From Lingula anatina (taxonomy: Eukaryota > Brachiopoda > Lingulata > Lingulida > Lingulidae), in contig NW_019773560.1 of the NCBI RefSeq assembly GCF_001039355.2, positions 1-64,000 on the forward strand: a DNA stretch of 64,000 bases, in the 5' to 3' direction. The notes under the pieces are model-generated. The model saw only the letters and a program-made list of their open reading frames with translations. It did not search any database and was not told the DNA's origin. Below, piece after piece: positions 24,001 through 36,000 of the stretch (position 1 is the first letter of the stretch; the number at the start of each line of letters is the position of its first letter). The position numbers were made by a program, and so were the translations under genes.

Positions 24001-27000
24001 TTACACATCATAGTGACATGATTAAATGCATTTACTCAAAAAGTTTCGCGACAGATTCTCATCAAACTGAGTCAATATAAATATATACAGTTCTAAAAGT
24101 TTTTTTCAACAGATTTATGCAACTCTCAACAGAATTGTGCAAGGGTAACCTCAGTGGTAAACTTGCACTTGGGCTCACCTTTTACTTTTTCAGCAGCAGG
24201 TATGACATTTTGCTGCTCAGGGGGTAAAGCATTTCGCAGTAGCTGCATATAAAAATCATTATCCGCCTGGACGTCTTTCTGTTTACGCTGAAATTGCCAA
24301 GAAATACCTACTTAACATCATGTTTTTCAAGAGCTATTGGCAAAATTCTTAGCAACACAGAATTTACCAGAATTCTACGCCGTTCTTAGAAAATGTAAAC
24401 AACACTTAATATAGAGTGGATGCATACATGAATTACTATTTCAAAAAGACTGTTGGTTTCCTACACTCTTGACACCACAAAGATATCTCAGCTTTAGAAG
24501 CCATTACTGTTACTCAGAAAAACCAAAACATATGCCTTGCAAATTACAGGCTATGCATCATGGATAACTGATTATCTCATGTCTTTCTATCTGTACATGT
24601 TATGTCACATACAATGTTATGCAATTTCTAACATTTACAGAACATATGATACGGTAATTACTTCAAATTTTCAAACACCACTTTTTTCAATACCTCAACT
24701 GATCAAGATTTATCATTTTTAATTTCTTGCAAAATGTACTTTCTGACATACAGCCAAGTTTTCAGGATTATCAAACCAACAATTTTAAGTATTGCTAACA
24801 AACATTGTTTTGGAATAAACTATTAATTAACTTAATTCTATTTTAATGAATAATTACCGTAAGTAATGCATAGGTAACTGTATGAAGTAAAGGTTAAGGC
24901 TAAAGTAAGGCATGGAATTCAGTAGTGGGTTTAATGAGATTTTCTACGCAGCACGAGATTAGCGTTGCCATTCTACAGACACTTATACAGAATCATACTC
25001 ACCAATCTTAGTTTATAAGATATATAACTTTTGAAGCCAAAACCAAGTGTCACTACAGGATATCCAATACTGAAATAGAAATATAACACATTATGAAACA
25101 ATGCAACAGTCACATTCACTACATATGCCAAATACCATGCTTGTCAATACATTTTTTCTTGTTATTTTTCCATAAAAATCCCTACTTCTTTGGGGTAACT
25201 TATTAATTTAACATTACTAATATCACTTAAAGAGGCAAAAACACCTGTACTGATCAAAGCTAAAAGCTGTGACAAAATCTATAAAGTGTGGCTTAAATGA
25301 CACATTATCTTGTAAAGCCACTGCATGTATTAATCACTAAGCTTGCAATATGAACACTTCATAAAAATATCACCTGTGGTGTGCATGCAACTTCCATGAG
25401 ATTGAAATCAAAAGGCTACTGTTAATTCATCCGGTACATTTCACAATCAATTTCAGACAATGTGTCAGCCCTGCACTTGACAGACACTAAATCTATTCAT
25501 TTATATAAATATTAATTAATAAGGCTACTGTGGATACTGTTATTGATATAAATCTGGACACAGTGCAATCAAAATTGGAATGCTATCACTACTGGGAGCA
25601 ATAGTGACACAATATGGATAGTGTAACCAAACTGGAGAAATCTACCTACCAATGAGCTGCAAATGGCCGACAGAGGTCTAAGTTGAATGGTAGACTTTTA
25701 AGTTCCCTTAATCTTATTGAGGCCTCAATGTAGACAAAGAGAAGCCATAGTGAGACAGTGGGAAGACAGATCCCCCTCTCTGAAATTAAAAGAAACAATA
25801 AATAAAGTAAACAATACTCCCACTACATTCATTTCACTAAGATGATTAATTTTTTAAAAGAAATATTTAACCTCAAGTCATATGATTAATCCAAGAAACG
25901 TCCACGACATGCTATGGACTGCCAAGGCATCATTAAGCTTATTTCCAACAAATTGGTTCATATTAAATCTGTTCATGCTGTCATGACATACACAACAACA
26001 TGCACATTATCATTTACCACATCACACCTTAAATTTGCCTTGATATAATAAAACACCAGAGCTTCTTGGATAGCAACCTTGTTAATTAAGAAGAGGAAAG
26101 TCCCTGGACAGATTACTACAGCTGTATAACTCCAGATCTATTATGTCGCCACATCCAAACACAATGAGGAAAGCCCCTGGACAGATTACTAATACTTAAT
26201 AATGCCAGACTTATTATATTATCACCTCCATATCCAAACACATGGCAGAATGAAAGAACCTAAAAAGTGCGATCCCAACATTTTAGGCTTCATAAAAATT
26301 TGCCAATTCAGTCTGTTCTGCGACTTGAGTACCATAACAAATGCATGGAGAAAGTCCACCAAAACCCACACTATGTGGATAATACACTTGTCACCTGATG
26401 TAACTTGTGACCACATGCAATTTAAAGCACTGTAGATAACGCGTCAAGATTTCATCTGTATGAGGAGATTTTTTACTGATTTAACCAACTATTAACAAAG
26501 TCCAGGGTGGACTAGGTATTAAGACACCTGATAGGCAGGTGACCAAGGTAGCAACAAAGTAATCCAACTAGAGCGGATTTAATCAGGCTTTTCTACTCTA
26601 ATTATAATCAGGTATTATTGTGAAGTCATGAGGTGTTAATTAGTGCTGTTTAATTAAAATGTGGATTATGTATGAATTTGATAAACAGTTATAGATTATG
26701 TCTTGATATTAAGGGAAAAGTGTCCAAATTTCCTGGAAAATCACATTTGGCAGTATGAAGACCTATCACTCATTGCATGACTTTGGTGAATAATCAAGAA
26801 AACTGATAACTGATCTGGGCCCAGTTTTATAAAGGACGTTTAGCACTACATATATAACCAGTCTATAAGCCTAACCAGTGGATATATATTCTCCTAACAC
26901 CCATTAACTAAAAGATGGTTAAAATTGTGTTTCATAAACAATGTTCAAAAAGCTGAATAAAATATTTAAACGTCAGCTGGCTGTTTAAACACTGTTTATG

Positions 27001-30000
27001 AAACACAATTTCAACCGTCGTTTAGTTAATGGGTGTTAGGAGAATTTATCCACTGGTTAGACTTAAACACTGGTTAGTGCTAACTGTCCTTTATGAAACT
27101 GGGCCCGATTTTCACTTTCAATTTGGTATTGTAGTAGTCTTCACACCATCACACATGCATTCAAACATTATGTAAAATATGCATTGCCACAGTTTATTGA
27201 TGCTGTGCCAATAAATCAGTAGTTATATCAGCACTGCATATTTACTGGTCTATTATGGTAGGTACGGCATATAATAAGCTGTACATGTGTGAATGCTATG
27301 AATTAAATGACACCTAAACTTGTAAAGAATATCTGCAAAATGATCTTCAAACAGAGTATATTTTAGGTACATCTTCAATGAATTTCAGAACTCTGCCTGG
27401 ATGATGTAAAAAATGAAGAAAATAAATGCTTTCTGTGGGGAAACTGGGATACCCTCAAGCTGCACTCCAACCTGTAATCTAATTTTGTAATTAGTGCAAG
27501 TGCTGTATATATATGCAATCAACTGGCCTGATCACATATCATTCTTTATGACATTATCAGTAAGAGTGACATGCATTAAATCAACATCAAATTTTTTTAT
27601 TCTGGGGAAAAAAAACTGGAGCCAACCTGACACAGAATAGGACAACTAAATTAATTCAAATTGAAGATCTTTACACTATAAAGACTTCACATACAGACTA
27701 TCCAAATTTGACTAAACTATCAAGGCAGCAAGTCCTCTAGCAACATAAACCCGTTAAAGCAATTGTACGTAGTTCTGTGAGGATGAAAAACAAGACCACT
27801 TCCAAATTTTCCTGCTGTCTCAGTTATGGGTGCATTTCCTTGGTTGTAAAATCATTTGCATCCCAATAATCGATTTATCAGTGACCTTAGAGTACCATAA
27901 AGTATTTTCATGATTGCAAGGTATTGAGTTGGAAATGAAGTATGCCATTCATCACCAAGTCTGTTACATTTAAATATATATTTATCTATACTTCAAGAAA
28001 TTATCAAAGGTAAACATAAAGGGCTCTCATTCAAATGCTTCCAAATTGGCTACAGATATGCTTGACACAAGGTTTCCTTGAACTTCTTGCATTTGAACTT
28101 CAAATTGTAAGGTATAATTGTCGTGATCAAATCCATGTGCTTTTTCTCAAGAGAGTTAGACAGGCTGTGGTAAAACCTACAACAAATATTTTCGTGCTAG
28201 AACAGCAGTTCTTCAGACTTGGTATTTAATATCTGACTTCTGAATGTCATATTCATATATTCAATGTGTGTGTGCGTGATTGAGGGGGGGGGGGGGGGGG
28301 AAGAAGAGGGGTATGTTCCATTCATCAGTATTTTAAGGTTTTTGCACAAAACCAGGTGAGGTTTTATCTTCTTCTCTTGCCCTTGAAGCTGAATAGCCAC
28401 CAAAACTTCTTCTATGTTCCAAATTTCATTTATTTCACTTACCTGTATGCCAAACATACTGAACCCATACATATGTACTGGCGGCAAAGAACAGCCACTG
28501 TACTGGGATAAACAGGTAACAGACAACATCCGAGGTAATGGCAATGCAGACGAAGAAAATGGAAAATGCCTGGAAAGAAAAAAAGTTGTCAAAGGTCATA
28601 TATACTATTCAATAAACATTTAAGATTGAATGTATATAATTATGTCCTTTTCTATCAATCAATGCTGATTTGAAAGTTATCTTAACTTCAGGATGCAACA
28701 TATATAACTGACATAATTACTAGTAATCTAAAATGGATTTCAAGACATAAATTGCAAACTCCAAATTAGAATAAAATCAAAAGATAAAAAAAAAAACATA
28801 AGATAGTATATTTCAAAACCAAAGGCTTAATAATAACTACTACAACTAGAGGATCAGAGAGGCGATACCGCCTCTGGATATTGTACCACCAGCTGGAGTA
28901 AGCGCCACCACCACCACCACTACCACCTGTGCTGTGATTGACAAAACTAAATGCAATAAACCAGTTCTTAAAATATGCCAAAAGAAGCGAAAAACTGCAT
29001 AACCTTTGTAAAAATGGTTTGATAGACCAGTTTTGGAGACGTAACGGAAAACTCAGTTCACGGTGAAAAGTAGGTCAAAGGTCCATTTCACAGTCACAGT
29101 TAGATTGCCAGTATATGACTTCCTATTCAAGTTCAATAGTAACTATGGGCATATCTCTGCCAATTTTAGAGTATTTCACATTTTATTTTCACAACTGAAT
29201 ATTGCACCATTGTACTTTTTGATATAGTGCCTAAACCATATCGAAATTAAAAAAAAGTCTATCACCTTCAGTATTGCGCTTATCAAGTTCTACAAAATGC
29301 AAAAAACCATAGGTCTACAGCACTTTTGGTTTGAGAATTAGGGAGAGTTTTCAGTTTTGCCATTAGATTTTCTAATGGCTGTCTCCCCCGTGAAAATGCA
29401 CTGATTGACCCCAAACTCTTGAAAATGAAAGAAGTCCCTAATTGTAACCCACCACTGTAATATGAGAGCTTAGGTCTGTGTAGTTTCTGAAAACTGGCAG
29501 AAACAAATATTTTTTTTGCAAAAAATTCCCATTTTTTTGAAAATTTTGGCCCATTTGACCTTGAAATAAAGGTCAAAGGTCAAATGCAAGGGCACATTTG
29601 GAATCTTCACATATGACTTTTGGTCAGACTTCTATAGAAATTTTTCCCATAATTCCTTCAGTTTGGGAGATATTTGGCATTGAATTTTCAAAAATTTTGA
29701 CAAGGGTGCATTTCAACGAGTGCCACGCCCAGGCCATGACACCAATTGAGACAAAAAAAACAGGGGGTTCAAGTTGAGATTATATGTGACCTAAAGCCAA
29801 GAGATGGGGACACGGGTCCTTGCAGTCTAGGAGGAGAAGCGGTAACGGTGACTTGTATCCGGCGCCAGAACGCGGAGCCGCAGGAGCCGTACGAGACGGG
29901 TCGGGACTAAAACCATGAGTATCGCCAGCGTACACGCTGGTGGTACTAATTATCAGATTTACATCTCACGACAAACCATTTGTTCAGGGCAATTCAGGTT

Positions 30001-33000
30001 AATACGTGTACTTCAGTCAATTTAGTCTTTTATTAACCAAATAACATGATCCAAAATGCAATACTACCCAAAAATCATGAATCATCATTATTAAAACAAA
30101 GACAAACTATGATAAGGAAAGATAAATGCAAGTCACTAAAAATAAACTATGGTAGCAGTTTGGGTCATTATCATATTATTTATCCATATTTGTGACAATA
30201 TCATATCTTTATCAGTGCAACAAAATCTACCCTGGACACATCCCAAAACTTATATCAGCTGCTGCACTTGCTTTCATGATTCACTTTTACTGTTTTGAAG
30301 CAAAGTGATATCATAAATGATGAAATAATTCTTCCTACAATACCGAAATCAGATTTAACAGCAAATCATCTTTCGCATTATCAACGCAGAGCCACTGGTG
30401 CAGAGTATCTTTTTCCTTAATCCACAGAACCCGATTGTGAATGTAATACTGGGAAGACTAAGGCGACAAACTAAGCAAAACATTGGTATTACCCAGGCAG
30501 GTGGGCCTACTTTTGAAAATTGAAAACACCAGGTACGGCTTTCAAGGAGGGAAAGGTTGGGGGAGGGGGGGGGGGGGGGAAAGAAACGAGCCATTTAACA
30601 ACTTAATCACCATCATTATTAAGCTTGAATCCCCAATGTCAGGGTTTTCAATCTCATTCCAATAGCCACAGGCCTGCACTTTTCCACACAGCTTGGTAAA
30701 TTTAACTACTTTGCATGTGAATCAAGACTGTACTAAATTTTACAATTTTTATCATAGGTCAAACAGTACTTATTCTAAAATACTCACCACCAATAGAAAT
30801 ACTGAATCTCCACCTTACCGTGAAGAATTCAATGCAAACAAAACTACACATTCTTCTACCTTATGCCCTAGACCAATTTCCAAAGACTTTCTATTAGCGA
30901 ATAATAACTGGTCAGTATGTTAAACAATCAAATATGAAATCCTGATGTGGTTTTAATCTGTTCAATATGTCTTAACAAAAAACATGGACCTGACTGGGTC
31001 AGAATATCATTCCCTGAGATTACCAAATCATATAAAAGAATGTGGTAGGGCCAGATAAAAAACTAAAACCCCTCCACCTATTCAATATTTCCTTGAAAAA
31101 AATCTGATGCTGATGTAATAAAAATTATTCTCTTTCGTAAATTATGTAACACTCAACATCATTTGAGGTAAACAACATTTTCACGACCTTAACCTAGGCA
31201 ACTTTCAAGGTTATTCTGGAGGCGGCCCTAGCTTTCATATACACACACATCTTCAATATGATATGAGCACATGAACACACCTAGCCCATCCAGCAGGATT
31301 CTTAAGAACCACTCAGTGATACAGTGCAATAAGAAGACTAGTGTGTAATTGAAACTTTGCTGCAAGATATTTCCTGAAGAAATGGTTTCAATCACTTTTT
31401 ACTACAATGTCATTTATTTGGTTCGCCAAAGCTTTGTTTGGGCTGGATTGGACTGTATATATTGAAAGACCATAGTATTTGCTTCTTTTTTAGAGGATAC
31501 AATTTCATCAACTGTGTTTTACCTGTAAAGGTCACTGGGTCACCAGGAAATACAAACATCCCAGTAGATCAACCATACTAATGTTTGTGTAATAAAAAAC
31601 GTCAACAAAGCAAACACATTCTACTGAATAAAACATGGACCATATTGCTAAAAAGCCAATCTTTTTCAAGGGATTATCAGAATCAACAGAGAGTTCTATA
31701 ACTGAAAGAGCATGGCCATAAATTGTCAACAAAGATACAAAATGCAAATTATCTTTTTTTTCTTTCAGCTATTCACCACAAAACATGTAAAGTAGCATTT
31801 TGCTTGCTCTCCCTCTTAAAAACAGCAATCAAGCACATTCTAAATCATAATTAGATTTTCGATTCATCTTAAGACCAATTTGTACTGCACCTGTGTAACA
31901 GACTGACAAAAATGGTAAACATTCACATGAGAAATGATGTCCAAGAGACCGGTGTTGCTAACATGCAACACACAACTATATGAAATGTTACCTGTCACAA
32001 ACACCCAAGTCAAGTAGCATGTGCACTTTGATTAACGAGGGACAACTGCTAACAGATCAACAGACTGTAAAAGAGAAGTTTTGTGCAATTTATCCTTCTT
32101 TATCTGGACTTCAAAGCATAATTTTGCAAATGTTCCATTATTGGTTATCACTGTATTAAATATTTAAGGAATCCTATGAGGGACTTTCTTGCCAATCAAA
32201 TTTTCCCCCAGAAAAAATTTTTTTCTTGCTCACAATCATTGCTTGACCCGTCCTTGCACTTGGAATGAATGTTTTAAATCCCATTCCCACACCTAAGTTG
32301 ATCTAACAGGATCGATCCATCTCTGAGGGGGTTACTTGCTGAATTTCTTTTAGCTTAAGCGGCTTAGATGTCTGGCATGCCTACTGAAGCGGTAAGGTGG
32401 TAATTAACTATTGTTTAGCAGCTTCAGTAGGCTTGCCAGACATATAAGCCGCTTAAGCTGAAAGCAATTTAGCGAGAAGCCCCTGGGAGATGAATTGATC
32501 CTGTTAGATCAATCTAGGTATGGGAATGGGGTCTTATACATTCTTTATAATTAAATAGTTTAGTTAGAAAGGACTGGCCAGTCATTAAAAACATCCTTTC
32601 TGACATTAACAATAAACTAACTGCACAACAACAGGATTGGCTTAGTTTTCACTTCATAACACAAAAGAAATTAGTATTGTCTTGGATAATGCCATGGTTT
32701 GGACCTTGCAAGGACTTTAAAAACTAAACTGATGATTTTATAAATGCTTTTTTTCCAAGGTCTGAATTGGAAATGATGAAAAGCTTTGCTGTAAAAAATT
32801 ACAACTTTGGGACATTTTTAAACACCTTAAAACAGGTTTCAAAGAAAATTTCAAATTTCATAAATTAAACGCAAAATTTACACATATTCTTCATATAATA
32901 TGATAAATTCAAATGTTTTGTAATAAATTCACTGTAGGGGTAGTGTTCAAGCCTTCACAGTCTGCTCTGTGACTGGGTTTCCATACTTAGATCGATCCAT

Positions 33001-36000
33001 TTGGATCGACTTAACTCCCTAGGGGTTCACGCTAAATTGCTATTAGCTCCCAATGGAGCCGAGATTTAATGACCATACCCCCGCAAGGATGATGCATGGG
33101 GGGGGGGGGGGGTGAGAGGCAGAGAGACTATTAAAAGATTGCGTGTTTTTTCTTTCATGTACGTCTGCCATATTTAGTTCCAGGATTGGTAAAGCCATGG
33201 CTCAACTCATTGTGAATGCGATCAAAGTGTGACAGAGGCTTAAGCCAGTTAGTTTAACAGCAATTTAGTGAGACTCCCCAGGGAGACAGATCGTTCCAAA
33301 TATCTGTGAGAATGGTCCCTATGTCTAGACCTGGTAGCTCCAAAGTCAGCAATAATAAGGCTGTTCACAATCAACTTGTCACAGCAGATACAATTAACCA
33401 AACCAATGACAAATTGGCAATTTCTATTCTGCACAGTTAATAAGTTTGTCATACTAAAAATAATGTAATTTATCAGATGCATAATACAGAGACAAATGGA
33501 ATAAGAGCAAAAGCCAAATGGTCTGAACAAGGAATGTATAATGTTGGAAGAAGCATGAGAACTGTACAGACCAACTGAATGGTGCTACTTTATGTTTACT
33601 GCTGCTCATCTGCAATATTATCTAGTCCATTTTGTGAAATTACTTTTAAGACATTTGCTCTTTAAGCCACAAGGAACATTTTGCTTGAAACTAACATTTC
33701 TGACTCTACTAAAATTCCATGGCTTTTCTGAAGAGCAGCTTCCTGAAGTGTCATGTTTTTGTTTATACAGCAACATTCTCCGTCACTCTCATCTTTAACA
33801 CCCTTTGCCTACAGATGGTTTCTGTAGTAGTCAGTGTTACTTTTGCACTTTTGAATGAGAGATAGAAAGAAGTAAAGTGATAAATCATTCCACATTTGTG
33901 AAAAATACCCATCCACATTCACCTTGCCAAGCTGTAGGTCCCACATGTTTTATTTGATGTCTTTAAGGATAACTCCATGCTTTGAATTATGACATGGCTG
34001 TCAAAGAGATTCAATGCTTTCAATTTTCCATAATAAAATAACTTGCTATTTATATCCACTGATGTTGGGAATTGCATCTTCCTTCTGTCACATTTGCATA
34101 ATACCTTACATATACCCTACCTGAGATAGCACAGTGTCCAATTGTGTACAAAACCATCACCATAAGTACTTTATGGGCAGGTAACCTTCTGCATATAAAT
34201 CACATACATTAACATACAAAATCAATTTACTAATATGCATGAGACAATGCCTATGTTACAAGAGGTAGGAAAGGTTATCGCTCAACCTGCAGGTTATTAC
34301 ATAAATACCATGTCTGTACCTGAACATCCTGAAAAGCAAAATCTATATATGCTTCTAGCCTTGGGTAGGTGGCTTGAAGCCATATTAAGTGGATCTTTAC
34401 TGTTGAGATCTACTGTTCATCCAATTCAGTAAATGCATAGGTGCACCTTTTCTCCTACTTAATTTGAGCCAATCAATTAAGGTGGTTAGTCAAAAGCTTG
34501 ACATTTATATTAACAGCAGTTTTTTCATTGCTTTAACTGCACAGTATCCCCACTTTTAAACCTAAAGATATCCAGCCAAATAGACAATTTTAAGCGTGAC
34601 TACCCAATTTTTCAGAAAATCTGTGCCTTTGGCAAAGTAGGTTTATTCAGCTTGGCACTGTTCTGCACTTCATGTTCTGGCAACCTAGGCAGTATAAGAA
34701 TAAATAATAACAATCTCTTTTTTTACTGCAAATAATTAACGGCCACCTGATACTGCTGGTAAGTAGTTTGTGGCTTCTACTAATACTTACCAGTCCTTGG
34801 TACTTAAAAGAATCATGTACACTCCTAAGTAACAACCAGAAAGGCCAGAGGTACTCAAATCGGAATTCCAAAATGAAGTCCGCCATCAGGACCAGACCCC
34901 AGACCATCAGAAACTTCAAGTACAGGAAAGCACTGTAATGAAAAATAAATAAATAAATAAATAACTGGAGGTCAATGTATACTGCGATACAGGTTAAATC
35001 TTATAATTAAGTTTTGCAACCATGAACATTCAGTTTGTAATAAATACTCCTCCACAATCAGGTTTTTCAGGTAACAGTAAATGACGTACAGAGCGATTTT
35101 CCAATGAATGACGAAAAAATTAGGAAAAATTTATGAAAAAAAATAATATGCATGCCTTTGTCCAAAGAAAGATTTAAGATAAGAAAAAAATCTAATTAAG
35201 AAATGACATTTTTTCCTAAAATATTAGGTAGTAAATGATCAAAACACCATTCACCCGTGTTGGATAAACAAAAAATTCACCCGATCTTAAAAGAAGTCTA
35301 CATAACAGTACTGTTTTATTTCCCCTCTCTGGCCTGACCTCTATGCTTACAATTACTATCATCATAAAATGATAAAAACAAACCACAAAATTAAATGTTA
35401 ATGATAAATATTCTATGTACCTGACATACGAAAGTATTTCTGAACTGTCAAAATGGGTGTAAAAGTGTGGCACTGATCCAGTATATTTATGATTAACCTG
35501 ACATTTGCATGAAAATTTTAAATTCACAGAACATAGCAAAAAAAAAAAAAAAAAAAAAACTTTGAATGCAGTGTTATCAAAATGTTTTTGTCTAAAAAGA
35601 TTGCATGGTAATAGAAATACAGTTCTAAAGTACACAATTCAAATTTTAGTGTCTGAAAAGGGCCTCTATCTCTATGCCAGAAAGAAAGATCCCATTGTGC
35701 CTAAACTGCCACCTGAAAATCTGCCCACTAAGGTGTAAAATCTATAATTAACAAGTATCAGAACCAATTCAATCACATCCAGAGTCACACTGATATTACC
35801 AATATTTTTTTTAGCAGCAAGCAGCACTCTTAAATGATGTTGCCTGACATCTGCAATATAACATCCCTGATTATGTCAAAGCCATCCATATGCACTTCAA
35901 CAACCCACATACAAGCAACCAACCTGTCATTACTGTTATTATCAATCAGGAAACTATGTACAGTAACAAATGTTGTTTCATCTAGAGCTGTGACTTGAAC

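Noticed and set aside
29570-29582. Perfect AGGTCA-A-AGGTCA (DR1 nuclear receptor site)
   Set aside because: It is in an intronic repeat-like block and a 13-base match is weak evidence of function.
35216-35635. 139-codon minus-strand frame
   Set aside because: It lies within macoilin intron 1 across a poly-T run, and its composition is that of random AT-rich DNA.
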